From Oscillospiraceae bacterium (GTDB lineage: Bacteria > Bacillota > Clostridia > Oscillospirales > CAG-272), in contig SVST01000006.1 of NCBI GenBank assembly GCA_015064155.1, positions 54,548-118,547 on the forward strand: a stretch of DNA of 64,000 nucleotides, given 5' to 3'. The stretch's first letter is position 1, and each line of letters begins with the position of its first letter. Position numbers and translations under genes: made by a program. Below are positions 24,659 to 33,622 of the stretch, one piece after another. The notes under the pieces were generated by a model. That model was given only the letters and a program-made list of their open reading frames with translations. It was not told where the DNA came from and made no database searches.

Positions 24659-25585
24659 TTAACCGATGCTCAAGCCTGCGGTTTCATCCGCACCGAGCAA
24701 AATATTCATGTTCTGGATCGCTGCGCCCGATGCGCCCTTTCCGAGATTGTCAAAGCGTGCCACCAGCAACAAACGCTCAGCATTTCCGTGTACGCTGATT
24801 TCCATATCGTCACGTCCCTCGTACGCGTTGGCGGATAAGAAGCCTCCCTCATCCCCCTCCGTTACAAATCGAACCAATCCGCCTTGGTAATAGTCACGGT
24901 ACACCGCACAAACATCCTCGGCGGTTCCCTTGATCTGATCGGCAAACAGAGGTACGGTGACCTCCATGCCCGCGTAATACGGAGCCACGACGGGACAAAA
25001 GATCGGTGCATGCTCGATTCCGCAAACGACTCCCATCTCGGGAAGATGCTTATGCGACTGCGACAGCCCGTACATTCTGGGAGCATCCAGCAGTACGTCG
25101 CGCTCTGCGCCCTCGTACTCGGCAATCATTTTCTTGCCGCCGCCCGAATATCCCGTCAAGGAGTATGCCGTCAAGCGCACATCCTTTGAAAGCAGCCCAT
25201 TGCGCACCAACGGCTCGACCAACGCAACGAATCCGCTGGCATGACAGCCGGGATTTGCGATGCGCTTGGATGCCGCGATTCGTTCGCGTCGACCTCTCAA
25301 TTCGGGAAATCCGTATTCCCACGCGGGGTTGGTACGGTGTGCCGTGGAGGTATCGATCACGGCGGTATTGGGATTGGAAATCAAAGAAACCGCCTCGATT
25401 GCCGCCGCATCGGGCAAGCAAAGGAAAGCAACGTCGGCCTCGTTAAGTGCCTCGCGTCTTGCATTGATATCCTTGCGAAGCTCCTCGGGAAGAACAATGA
25501 GCGAAAGATCGCTTCTTTCCGCCAACCGTTCACGGATTCTCAAGCCCGTCGTTCCCGCACTGCCGTCAATAAAAATCTTAGCCAT
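24659..25585 (-). CDS. argC: N-acetyl-gamma-glutamyl-phosphate reductase, type 2
   Basis: Reduces N-acetylglutamyl phosphate with NADPH. 308 residues, the shorter type 2 form (about 310, against 345 for type 1). IFIDGSAGTTGLRIRERL opens the NADP fold and the catalytic Cys is in NPGCHASGF. The ATG at 25585 follows GAGGAGGTTTTACAGA and overlaps the end of argH by 8 nt; an upstream in-frame start at 25621 lies inside argH and has no ribosome-binding site. Confidence 0.95.
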   Translation of the reverse strand: MAKIFIDGSAGTTGLRIRERLAERSDLSLIVLPEELRKDINARREALNEADVAFLCLPDAAAIEAVSLISNPNTAVIDTSTAHRTNPAWEYGFPELRGRRERIAASKRIANPGCHASGFVALVEPLVRNGLLSKDVRLTAYSLTGYSGGGKKMIAEYEGAERDVLLDAPRMYGLSQSHKHLPEMGVVCGIEHAPIFCPVVAPYYAGMEVTVPLFADQIKGTAEDVCAVYRDYYQGGLVRFVTEGDEGGFLSANAYEGRDDMEISVHGNAERLLLVARFDNLGKGASGAAIQNMNILLGADETAGLSIG

Positions 25586-26957
25586 TCTGTAAAACCTCCT
25601 CAACGTAAGCAATCTGCGCATCGGTAGATTCGGGAGAGGTTCCTCCCTCGGAAATGCGTTTTTTCACGCAAACCGTCAAGTCGATGTCCTCGTACAAATC
25701 CTCGTCAAACAGCTCGCTGTAGCCGCGATAGACCGAAAGCGGCAGCGTTTCCAAAACCTCTCCGTTTTGGATGCAGTAGGACACCAGCTGTCCCGAAATT
25801 TTGTATGCCGAACGGAACGGCATTCCCTTTTTCACCAAATAATCGGCAAGGTCGGTAGCGTTGATAAAGCCCTTTTGCGCCGCCGCCTTCATGTTTTCGG
25901 GCAAAGCTTTCATGGTTTCGATCATCGGGATCATCACGTCAAGGCACATTTTCAGTGTATCGACTGCGTCGAACACGCTTTCCTTGTCCTCCTGCATGTC
26001 CTTATTGTAGGCAAGCGGAAGTCCCTTGAGCGTGGTCAGCATTGCCATAAGGTCACCGTAAACGCGACCCGTCTTTCCGCGAATCAGCTCCGCCATATCG
26101 GGGTTCTTTTTCTGCGGCATGATCGAAGAGCCCGTGGTATACGCATCGGAAAGCTCCACAAACTTGAACTCCCAGCTCGACCACAAAATCAACTCCTCGG
26201 AGAACCGGGAAAGATGCATCATCAGGGTTGCGGCACTCGACAAAAATTCCACGCAGAAATCTCTGTCGGATACACCGTCGATACTGTTTCTTGCGATGTT
26301 GTCAAACTTCAATTCCCTCGCTTCAAACCAACGGTCGGTTTCGTAGGTGGTTCCCGCCAAGGCGCAGGAGCCGATCGGCGACACGTTCATGCGCTTGCGC
26401 GCGTCCGAAAAACGGTCGATATCGCGCAAAAGCATCATGGCATACGCCAGCAAGTGATGGGCAAAGGTAATGGGCTGTGCGCGTTGCAGATGTGTGTAGC
26501 CCGGCATAATCACGTCGCGATTTGCTTTTGCCTGCACAAGCAATGCACCGATCAGCGCGCGAAGCCGTGCAATCACCCCGTCAACCTCGTCACGCAGATA
26601 CATTCTCATGTCAAGCGCAACCTGATCGTTTCTGCTGCGCGCGGTGTGCAACTTTTTGCCAACGTCGCCGAGTCTTGCGGTCAGCACCTCTTCCACAAAC
26701 ATGTGGATATCCTCGCAGGAAAGATCGATCTCCAGCTTGCCGCTGTTCAGATCCTCCAAAATTCCCCCAAGTCCCTCGATCAAAATCTCGGCTTCCTTGG
26801 GAGCAATAATGCCCTGCTTTGCCAGCATTGCGGCATGCGCCATGCTTCCCGTGATATCCTGACGGTACATCCGACAGTCAAATCCGATCGAAGAATTGAA
26901 ATCATCAGCCAAGCGATCGGTTTCGCCTGCAGTTCTACCTGCCCACATTTTCGCCAT
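25578..26957 (-). CDS. argH: Argininosuccinate lyase
   Basis: Splits argininosuccinate into arginine and fumarate. 459 residues, full length. KMWAGRTAGETD at the N-terminus, HTARSRNDQVALDMR, YTHLQRAQPITFAHH, and the fumarase-superfamily signature GSSIMPQKKNPD are all present. ATG at 26957 has AAAGGAA upstream. An intercistronic hairpin lies between argG and this gene. Confidence 0.97.
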   Translation of the reverse strand: MAKMWAGRTAGETDRLADDFNSSIGFDCRMYRQDITGSMAHAAMLAKQGIIAPKEAEILIEGLGGILEDLNSGKLEIDLSCEDIHMFVEEVLTARLGDVGKKLHTARSRNDQVALDMRMYLRDEVDGVIARLRALIGALLVQAKANRDVIMPGYTHLQRAQPITFAHHLLAYAMMLLRDIDRFSDARKRMNVSPIGSCALAGTTYETDRWFEARELKFDNIARNSIDGVSDRDFCVEFLSSAATLMMHLSRFSEELILWSSWEFKFVELSDAYTTGSSIMPQKKNPDMAELIRGKTGRVYGDLMAMLTTLKGLPLAYNKDMQEDKESVFDAVDTLKMCLDVMIPMIETMKALPENMKAAAQKGFINATDLADYLVKKGMPFRSAYKISGQLVSYCIQNGEVLETLPLSVYRGYSELFDEDLYEDIDLTVCVKKRISEGGTSPESTDAQIAYVEEVLQNG

Positions 26958-27032
26958 TTTGCAAAATTCCTTTCTATTTATCCGCTTTCCGTGAATCTTT
27001 ATTCAAATTTATTCAAAAAATTCACAAAAGCC

Positions 27033-27060
27033 GTCCTGCGGGGATCGCTCCCGGCAGGAC
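27033..27060 (-). other. Intercistronic hairpin between argG and argH
   Basis: GTCCTGC and GCAGGAC (7 bp) enclose a further GGGA/TCCC pairing in the 116-bp gap. On the minus strand it is followed by only a weak T stretch (GGCTTTTG), so it looks like a partial terminator or RNA-processing site that lowers expression of argH and later genes relative to argG. Confidence 0.5.
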
Positions 27061-27073
27061 AGCGTCGTTATTC

Positions 27074-28294
27074 TTATTTGTTCTGCTCGTCAACCATTGC
27101 CTGAACCTTGATCGGAAGTCCAAACAGGTTGATAAAGCCCTCTGCATCTTTCTGATTGTAGTCGCTCTCACCAAAGGTTGCGATCTCTTCGCTGTACAGA
27201 GAGTACTTCGACCATACGCCTGCGTTGATCATATTGCCCTTGTAGAGCTTCAGGCGAACCTTACCGGTAACCGTTTCCTGCGTTTTGTCAACGAATGCGG
27301 ACAGAGCCTCACGCAAGGGAGTGAACCACTGACCGTTGTAAACCAGCTCTGCGAAGGTAATGGAAAGCTTCTGCTTCTCGTGCAGGGTCAGCTTATCAAG
27401 GCAAATGCTTTCAAGCACGCTGTGCGCCTTGTAAAGAATAGTTCCGCCGGGAGTTTCGTAAACACCGCGACACTTCATGCCGACCAAACGGTTCTCCACG
27501 ATATCCAGAATACCGATACCGTTCTTACCGCCGATCTCGTTGAGTGCAAGGATAATCTCCTTTGCAGACATCTTCTTGCCGTCAAGAGCCACGGGAGCAC
27601 CCTGCTCGAAGTCGATTTCCACGTAGGTGGGGACGTCGGGAGCCTTAATGGGAGATACGCCCATTTCCAGGAAGCCGTCCTTTTCGTACATCGGCTCATT
27701 GCCGGTATCCTCCAGGTCAAGACCCTCGTGGGACAGATGCCACAGGTTCTTATCCTTGGAGTAGTTGGTTTCGCGGTTGATTTTCAGCGGTACGTTGTGT
27801 GCCTCTGCATAGTCGATCTCTTCCTCACGGGACTTGATATCCCACTCACGCCAAGGAGCAATGATGGGCATATTGGGAGCAAAGCGCTTGATGGTCAGCT
27901 CGAAACGCACCTGGTCGTTGCCCTTACCGGTGCAGCCGTGGCAGATTGCGTCCGCGCCCTCTTTGATTGCAATGTCAACCAAAGCCTTTGCAATGCAAGG
28001 ACGTGCGTGGCTGGTGCCGAGCAGGTATTCCTCGTAGATTGCGCCTGCCTTCATAGTGGGGATGATATATTCATCCACGTATACATCGGTGAGGTCCAAA
28101 ACGTAGAGCTTGGAAGCACCGGTTTTCAGTGCCTTTTCCTCAAGGCCCTCCAGCTCGTCTGCCTGTCCGACGTTACCCGAAACAGCCACAACCTCACAAT
28201 TATTATAATTCTCTTTCAGCCACGGGATGATGATGGACGTATCCAAGCCGCCCGAATAAGCCAAAACTACCTTTTTGATGTTCTCTTTGTTCAT
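27074..28294 (-). CDS. argG: Argininosuccinate synthase
   Basis: Joins citrulline and aspartate with ATP. 406 residues. The P-loop-like [16 protein letters not shown] is at the start; [13 protein letters not shown] and [14 protein letters not shown] are typical. The ATG at 28294 follows GGAGGATATC; longer frames run back through the leader. It heads the operon argG-H-C-J-B-D-F, which contains every step from N-acetylglutamate to arginine. Confidence 0.97.
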   Translation of the reverse strand: MNKENIKKVVLAYSGGLDTSIIIPWLKENYNNCEVVAVSGNVGQADELEGLEEKALKTGASKLYVLDLTDVYVDEYIIPTMKAGAIYEEYLLGTSHARPCIAKALVDIAIKEGADAICHGCTGKGNDQVRFELTIKRFAPNMPIIAPWREWDIKSREEEIDYAEAHNVPLKINRETNYSKDKNLWHLSHEGLDLEDTGNEPMYEKDGFLEMGVSPIKAPDVPTYVEIDFEQGAPVALDGKKMSAKEIILALNEIGGKNGIGILDIVENRLVGMKCRGVYETPGGTILYKAHSVLESICLDKLTLHEKQKLSITFAELVYNGQWFTPLREALSAFVDKTQETVTGKVRLKLYKGNMINAGVWSKYSLYSEEIATFGESDYNQKDAEGFINLFGLPIKVQAMVDEQNK

Positions 28295-28306
28295 GATATC
28301 CTCCAT

Positions 28307-28322
28307 GCATGAAAATTCATGC
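28307..28322. promoter_or_regulatory. Candidate ArgR operator in the arg leader
   Basis: GCATGAAAATTCATGC is a perfect palindrome in the 5' leader just upstream of the argG ribosome-binding site. Its CATGAA half-sites resemble arginine-repressor boxes. An RNA hairpin acting on translation is an alternative. No argR gene is in the window. Confidence 0.45.
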
Positions 28323-28342
28323 GAATTTGTTTTTATGCACCA

Positions 28343-28371
28343 ATTATACACTCTTTCTTGGCAAAAGTCAA
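28343..28371 (-). promoter_or_regulatory. Sigma-A promoter of the arginine operon
   Basis: On the minus strand TTGACT (28371-28366), 17 nt, TATAAT (28348-28343), about 50 nt before the argG start. Confidence 0.85.
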
Positions 28372-28481
28372 GTGTTTTTTTGCATTTTTTTGCCTAAAAA
28401 CGCTTCTTTTTTACTTTTTGGATAAATGTACAAACAAACCGAAAGCGACCTCTTTGGTTTGTGCATTTTGACAAGAGGGTT

Positions 28482-28560
28482 GGAGAGAGGATGATTTGGA
28501 GGGGGGCTGTTGCAAATAGAAAATTGCAGCAGCCCCCCTCCATAAAACAATCCTCTCTCC
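28482..28560. repeat. Nested palindrome after the GH43/32-like gene
   Basis: The outer arms GGAGAGAGGAT (28482-28492) and ATCCTCTCTCC (28550-28560) enclose an inner 18-bp hairpin (28498-28515 with 28524-28541, one G-T pair, loop ATAGAAAA). It lies just past the stop of the minus-strand gene at 28564 and upstream of the arginine promoter. It lacks a clear T run, so it may be a terminator or a mobile intergenic palindrome. Confidence 0.6.
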
Positions 28561-28563
28561 CAA

Positions 28564-30018
28564 TCAAACCAACTCCAGCGAAAACAACTCGGCGTCGCTC
28601 ATATCGAAGTGCAGACGAATCGGCTGCCCCGCGAGTTCGGATAAGGGACGGTCAAATACAATCTCCCGATGCAAGGAATCTCCAAAATATTCGCAGGAAC
28701 GGTAACCGTCCCGTGGAGTTCCCTTTTCGTCCAAAACCGTGACGTAAACGTAACCGCGCGCAGAGGTGCGGAAATTCATGAAAAGTCGGTTGACAGAATC
28801 CAAACGAAAGGGCTTGGTCGTCAAGGCTTGCGGACGGTAGGTCGCTTTGTACGAGGCAAACCCGTCCTTCCGATACGTATAGCGCACGATCTCGGTCACC
28901 GTTTCGTCCTTGGGAGATCGCGTGCGAACGTACAAGGAAAGCTCGCGCGGCTCCCCCTCTACCGAGGATGGCGTTTCGAGCAGCGCCCCCGATGCCGGAT
29001 AACAATCGCCGTAAAGCCAGTTGAATCCCCCCTCGGGTCCCGCCGTCATGGTCGCTTCGTCAAACCGATGCCAACGGTAGCCGTCAAACGACGACATAAA
29101 CACGCAGTCGGTGGTCGCAAGCCCCAAGCGCGGCTTCATCTGGTACCGCTTGCGTCGCAATTCGGGAGCCGCTTGCTGTGCAAAATTGGCATTCCACTCG
29201 GTTCGCTCCACGTAGCGCGTTGGAAATCCGATAAAATACCGATTGTCAAACGGGTATTTCATCACGCAGTTGGTATACATGGGATACTCCTCACCGCCCA
29301 TATACTCCAACAGCACGGGATCACTCCAATGCACGCAATCGGTCGATTCCATCACCCGAATCGCACGGACGGGAGAATCCTTCCACGCGGCATTCGGAGA
29401 AAACTCCTTTTTCAGCGTATCGCGAAAATAGCAGTAGTACTTCCCCGTGTACCCGTCCCAATGCAACGTGTTCTGTGAATCATAGGGGTAGCCCTTGGAA
29501 ATCTCGCGCGGCTCGCTGAAATGAAACCCGTCGGGGGACGTCATCAGCACCAGCTTGTAGGGGGGCTTGCCGTCGGGAAAATCCTTAGAAAAGCCGCCCT
29601 CCAGCACCGCTTTATAGCGTTCGCTTGGCGGACACGCGGGATTTTCGTCAAGCATCATTGAAAAATTGTCGTTTATCCCCAACAAAACAATGTTGTTTTC
29701 TCGACTGCCGTTCCACTCGCACAAGCCCAACGAGGGTGTTTCCCAAGAAATGCCGTCGCGGCTTTCGGCATAGCAAACGTGGATCTGCGGAATGCGCTCG
29801 TCGGCGGTGAGGATACAGGTTTGATAATACATCCGATATAGGTCACCGTCCCGAATCACGCAGGAATAGGTTCCGCCGTTTCCCTCCCACGGACGGTCAA
29901 GCGTGAGTACCCGTTCGCGACGGACAGCACGGTTGACCGAAAGCGCAACGTTGCTCCGTTCCGTATCGGTAAAAGCTTCGCTCCAAAACGGAATCAGTCC
30001 CTTTGTCAATTGCATCAT
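28564..30018 (-). CDS. Five-bladed beta-propeller glycosidase-like protein (GH43/GH32 type)
   Basis: 484 residues with no signal peptide. The repeats of D-G-x-x-W type strands (YAESRDGISWETPSLGL, TSPDGFHFSEP, ESTDCVHWSDPVLL, SSFDGYRWHRF) are those of family 43/32 beta-propeller enzymes, which release sucrose-, xylose- or arabinose-type sugars. I cannot place the catalytic carboxylates with confidence, so the substrate is open. The ATG at 30018 follows GGAGGGTGTGAC. It lies downstream of the TIM-barrel and DUF4838 genes on the same strand but behind a terminator, so it probably has its own promoter. Confidence 0.65.
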   Translation of the reverse strand: MMQLTKGLIPFWSEAFTDTERSNVALSVNRAVRRERVLTLDRPWEGNGGTYSCVIRDGDLYRMYYQTCILTADERIPQIHVCYAESRDGISWETPSLGLCEWNGSRENNIVLLGINDNFSMMLDENPACPPSERYKAVLEGGFSKDFPDGKPPYKLVLMTSPDGFHFSEPREISKGYPYDSQNTLHWDGYTGKYYCYFRDTLKKEFSPNAAWKDSPVRAIRVMESTDCVHWSDPVLLEYMGGEEYPMYTNCVMKYPFDNRYFIGFPTRYVERTEWNANFAQQAAPELRRKRYQMKPRLGLATTDCVFMSSFDGYRWHRFDEATMTAGPEGGFNWLYGDCYPASGALLETPSSVEGEPRELSLYVRTRSPKDETVTEIVRYTYRKDGFASYKATYRPQALTTKPFRLDSVNRLFMNFRTSARGYVYVTVLDEKGTPRDGYRSCEYFGDSLHREIVFDRPLSELAGQPIRLHFDMSDAELFSLELV

Positions 30019-30120
30019 GTCACACCCTCCATGTTTCTTTTCTTGATGCTATTATACCAAACAACCCCGACGTTGTAAATAAAAAAAGTGAACTTCCTTT
30101 CCATAAAACGTCCTTTTATT

Positions 30121-30152
30121 AGAAAAAACCGCTTTTGCAAGCGGCTTTTTCT
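30121..30152. terminator. Terminator after the TIM-barrel glycosidase-like gene
   Basis: AAACCGCTT-TTGC-AAGCGGCTT with A-rich and T-rich flanks, 9 nt from the stop codon at 30161; works for minus-strand transcription. Confidence 0.8.
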
Positions 30153-30160
30153 GTATTTTC

Positions 30161-31399
30161 TCATGCAAACGTCAGCAGCACGCCGTGACTTGCGGGAAGC
30201 GTAAAGGAAATTTTTTCGCCGTCACGCTGTAACACGACCGGTTCTGCACCCGAAATTGCCTGCACGTTGGCACGGGGCGATGTCAAACAAACGGTTGCAA
30301 CACGCGCGTGCTCGTCCTCGGGATCGGATGCATTGCAAATCAGCAGAGCGTGCCGATCGGCATCCTCTCGGTGGATCATCTCTCCCACCACAAGTGCGGC
30401 TCCGTCAGAGCATAAGTCGCGCACGAACCCAACAGACAGTGATTGCGTTGTAACCAACTCGGGAAAATCGCGAAGCATTTCGGCATCAAACCCAACCAAA
30501 TGGGTGGAAACGGTTTTGTACTGCATATACGCATCGCCAATGGCATGCAATTCGCGGTTCATTGCCTGCAGTTTTTCGTACTGCTCGGTCTTTTCGCCGT
30601 TTTGATCCAGCACGTTATGATTCCACCAGCCCGCGCAATAGCAGCCCCACGTGATCACCGTAGCACCGTAGCACAGCGCGTGGTAGCCTTGATAGCGCAG
30701 CATATTCAGGCTTGGTGCGTGATCCTCTCTTCTGTCGTTGACCTGCGGAATAAACCAAAAATCCTTGCCTGATTTTCTGCAAGCATCCGACACGATGCGG
30801 AAGTTTTCCAGCATTTTTGCCACGTTGTGATTGGCGGTTTGCGGATACAGATAGAAATCGTAGCTGATATACGGCAGATCGACCGTTGCAAGATAGCGTT
30901 CGATATGCTCGGCATAGGTGGCGGTTCCCAATTGGTTGACCGTTTCGGTGGAGTTGTTTTGAGAAACTGCCGCATAATTGGGATACAGATTGAGATACGG
31001 CATCCCACACGCAAAGCGGTTCTTGACCAACCGTGCAATCTCATCAAGGAACGGAAAATCCAGTGCCGACGGCTCGTCCCCGATGTCAATGCCCCATACG
31101 GCGGGATGATCGCAAAATTCTTCCGCTGCCTTTTGGTAAAGCTCGAACGGCTGTAGCTCGTGCATTCTGCCGGCTTTTGAACCGTCACCGCCCCACCATG
31201 CGGGAAACACACCCGAAAGAATTGCGCCAACTCCGTATTTTTCAAGCAGATCCAGCACGGATCGGTCGTTCGGGCGCAGGCAAACGACCAACTCTACACC
31301 ACACTCTGCAAGCTCCTTGATATGCCGTTCGGTTTGTGCGTTGGGCTGTAAAATATACGCGCCGATTACCAAACGGTCCTTTGGCATTCTTTGATTCAT
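30161..31399 (-). CDS. TIM-barrel protein resembling glycoside hydrolases (unassigned family)
   Basis: 412 residues. Alternating strand-helix pattern and the segments LVVCLRPNDRSVLDLLEKYGV, WGIDIGDEPSALDF, YISYDFYLYPQ and ITWGCYCAGWW resemble beta-galactosidase or GH42-like barrels; the Glu of GDEP is a candidate acid/base. The last 90 residues form a beta-sandwich tail. No signal peptide. It follows the DUF4838 gene by 43 nt on the same strand and is thus in the same operon, suggesting joint action on a complex glycan. No family assigned with confidence. Confidence 0.6.
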   Translation of the reverse strand: MNQRMPKDRLVIGAYILQPNAQTERHIKELAECGVELVVCLRPNDRSVLDLLEKYGVGAILSGVFPAWWGGDGSKAGRMHELQPFELYQKAAEEFCDHPAVWGIDIGDEPSALDFPFLDEIARLVKNRFACGMPYLNLYPNYAAVSQNNSTETVNQLGTATYAEHIERYLATVDLPYISYDFYLYPQTANHNVAKMLENFRIVSDACRKSGKDFWFIPQVNDRREDHAPSLNMLRYQGYHALCYGATVITWGCYCAGWWNHNVLDQNGEKTEQYEKLQAMNRELHAIGDAYMQYKTVSTHLVGFDAEMLRDFPELVTTQSLSVGFVRDLCSDGAALVVGEMIHREDADRHALLICNASDPEDEHARVATVCLTSPRANVQAISGAEPVVLQRDGEKISFTLPASHGVLLTFA

Positions 31400-31442
31400 C
31401 AGTCATGCTCGCTTTCATGAGTATTCTCTAAAACGTGTAAAA

Positions 31443-33392
31443 TCAAAGCCCCGGAATGTTCTCCTTGAAGCGTTTGAACATTCTGCTAAACGAAGCACCT
31501 GCCATGTAGTGATCGTAATACTGCTGCATTTCCAGCTCGTATTTGCCAAAATCGTCCCAGAATGCAGCGAACAGTCGCTCCGCCTCATCGGAGGCACCAA
31601 AGCACTTGACCGCCAAAATCTCACTCAGTCGGCTGCAATACTCTAAGTATCTGTACATCAGATGCATCGAAATCGTTTGCGCGCGGTACGGCATATTCAG
31701 ATGCGCCTCGACAAAGGTTCTGAACGACTCAACGTGTGCGGGAATCTGTCTGAGGTTTTGTACGTGTGGCGGATTGTAGAATTTTCCGATTTCGGGATTT
31801 GCGGAAAGACTTCCGTCCATGTAACGGGGATCGAACAACTCTCCCAGCTTTTCCAAAAAGGCAACCACTTCCCTCCAATCCTCGCCGTATGCGTGGCTGA
31901 AATAGTCTTCTTTCAGATCCTCAAAGTCAAGAGAGGTATCAAACAGCGTGTTGCCGTATACGTAGAAGGAAAATCCGTTCGGGAAGAAGCTGCGCTGCGA
32001 GCCGTCCTCGATGATACCGCCAAAGCCGTTTGCACGGTAGCCCTTGACGTCATTGTATACGACCTTTGCAAATTCGATCGTACCCGGATCGTGATATTGC
32101 TTGATCCAGAAGTGATATTCGTAAACCATCGAATTGGTCTTTTGACGATTGAGCCATTCTTTTCCGTAAGAAACGAATTCGTTGATGTCACGCGGTTGCT
32201 CGATCTGATTGCGCTTGTATTTTTTCAGCTCGATCGGCGTGATCTTCTCCTCCACCGCAATGGTATAAGAGCGTGTGATCGGTGCAAACAGCATTGAGAA
32301 ACGGTCGGGATTGTTCAGCTTTTCGGTTTCCGCGGGATAGATCGTATCGTAATAACAAATGTAAACGATGCGGGTTTGCAGTCCTTCCGCCGTCAACGCC
32401 GCGTCGATCTCGTTCATCAAAATGATGTACCAATCCGACGTGATCTTCTTTTGACACGCTTCGCATTCGCAGTGGTTGTTGCTCGCATCGGCAAGCCAAA
32501 TATGCAGATAATCCACGTTTTCATGCATTTTTGCATAGGAAACCACACGCTTGACCACCAACGCGCGCGCATCGGGATTGGACATGCAGAAGTTGGTATT
32601 CAGCGCAACACCCTTATAGAGCTTTCTTTCACCGTCAAGCAACGCAAGATATTGCTCCATGCCCTCGGGAATGGGATTATCCTCGTCTGCTTTCCAACCG
32701 TCGGTAGAGGAAATACCGAAGGACTCCGCCGTCCAGCCGTGTCCCATATCATGGAACTGCAAGCCGCGCTTTGCCATCTCGGTTTCGCACTGACGCTTCC
32801 ACTGCAAGGTGATCTCGGCATTGATGGGCTCGGGCAAACGAACTTGGGTATTGTACTTGTGATTGTAGTAGGTATCGTAATAGCATTTCGGGTTATCAAA
32901 CTCGAGCATAAACACGTTAAGACCGATCTTTGGCGCAAAATCAATGGCATCCATCATGCTTTGCTGATATTCCGCGCCTTCGTTACATTCTCCGCGATAA
33001 CGGCAATCGGCAAGCTTATGATACTTGACCCCCTGAACCGCCTTGACGGGAATATACTCTCCGTCCACACCGGGGTAAAGCCATCTGCAGCCGTTCAAAT
33101 ACAAAAAACGGTAAACAGCCAACAGCACGCTGCGTGGGTTGCTGCCCGCAATGATGCCGCCCTCACAATCGGTATCAATGTGCAGAATATCGTCCAAGAC
33201 GATATCCGACGCCTCGGAAGTGTCCAATCCAAAATCCGACATCAAGCCCAAGCGGTATCCGGTCGTTGCTTGCGGATCATAGGCAATGGTGACGTCACCG
33301 TCGTTCGGCATCATCATGCGCAGATACTTTTTCAGTTCCTCTGCCGCGAAATCCACAACATGGTCCGACGTGATTTTATAAATTGCGTACAT
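31443..33392 (-). CDS. DUF4838 domain-containing protein (alpha-glucuronidase-like)
   Basis: 649 residues. The N-terminal 130 residues resemble the GH67 N-terminal domain (AAEELKKYLRMM, GSNPRSVLLAVYRFLYLNGCRWLYPG). The following barrel has DYLHIWLADASNNHCECEACQ, the hallmark of DUF4838, a family tied to uronate or host-glycan breakdown. ATG at 33392 follows AAGGGGA. No signal peptide. It heads the operon with the TIM-barrel gene and has a strong sigma-A promoter. Substrate unknown; uronic-acid-containing glycans are the best guess. Confidence 0.8.
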   Translation of the reverse strand: MYAIYKITSDHVVDFAAEELKKYLRMMMPNDGDVTIAYDPQATTGYRLGLMSDFGLDTSEASDIVLDDILHIDTDCEGGIIAGSNPRSVLLAVYRFLYLNGCRWLYPGVDGEYIPVKAVQGVKYHKLADCRYRGECNEGAEYQQSMMDAIDFAPKIGLNVFMLEFDNPKCYYDTYYNHKYNTQVRLPEPINAEITLQWKRQCETEMAKRGLQFHDMGHGWTAESFGISSTDGWKADEDNPIPEGMEQYLALLDGERKLYKGVALNTNFCMSNPDARALVVKRVVSYAKMHENVDYLHIWLADASNNHCECEACQKKITSDWYIILMNEIDAALTAEGLQTRIVYICYYDTIYPAETEKLNNPDRFSMLFAPITRSYTIAVEEKITPIELKKYKRNQIEQPRDINEFVSYGKEWLNRQKTNSMVYEYHFWIKQYHDPGTIEFAKVVYNDVKGYRANGFGGIIEDGSQRSFFPNGFSFYVYGNTLFDTSLDFEDLKEDYFSHAYGEDWREVVAFLEKLGELFDPRYMDGSLSANPEIGKFYNPPHVQNLRQIPAHVESFRTFVEAHLNMPYRAQTISMHLMYRYLEYCSRLSEILAVKCFGASDEAERLFAAFWDDFGKYELEMQQYYDHYMAGASFSRMFKRFKENIPGL

Positions 33393-33455
33393 AAGAAAAT
33401 CCCCTTTCGGTGTTTGTTTTGCAGAGGATTCTGTCCCCCCTGCACTTTTGTTTTT

Positions 33456-33484
33456 ATTATACAATGTTCTCAAACAAAAGTCAA
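33456..33484 (-). promoter_or_regulatory. Sigma-A promoter of the DUF4838 operon
   Basis: On the minus strand TTGACT (33484-33479), 17 nt, TATAAT (33461-33456). It lies close to, and divergent from, the phosphatase promoter. Confidence 0.85.
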
Positions 33485-33539
33485 TAGAAAACCGAACAAA
33501 AGATGAACAAAAGAATTTGTTTCCGATTCGACGTCAAAT

Positions 33540-33589
33540 TTAACATTTAACAACATATTCACATTTTTTCTTTTCCATCATGTTATAAT
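33540..33589 (+). promoter_or_regulatory. Promoter of the alkaline phosphatase gene with candidate PhoP box
   Basis: TATAAT at 33584-33589 has no -35 hexamer at the right distance. Upstream are TTAACA (33540), TTAACA (33547) and TTCACA (33558); the last two start 11 bp apart, the period of PhoP-binding repeats in Bacillus Pho promoters, which also lack a -35. This fits induction on phosphate starvation but rests on a short match. Confidence 0.45.
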
Positions 33590-33622
33590 GAAACCATCCT
33601 ACTAATGTAAAGGAGTACAACA

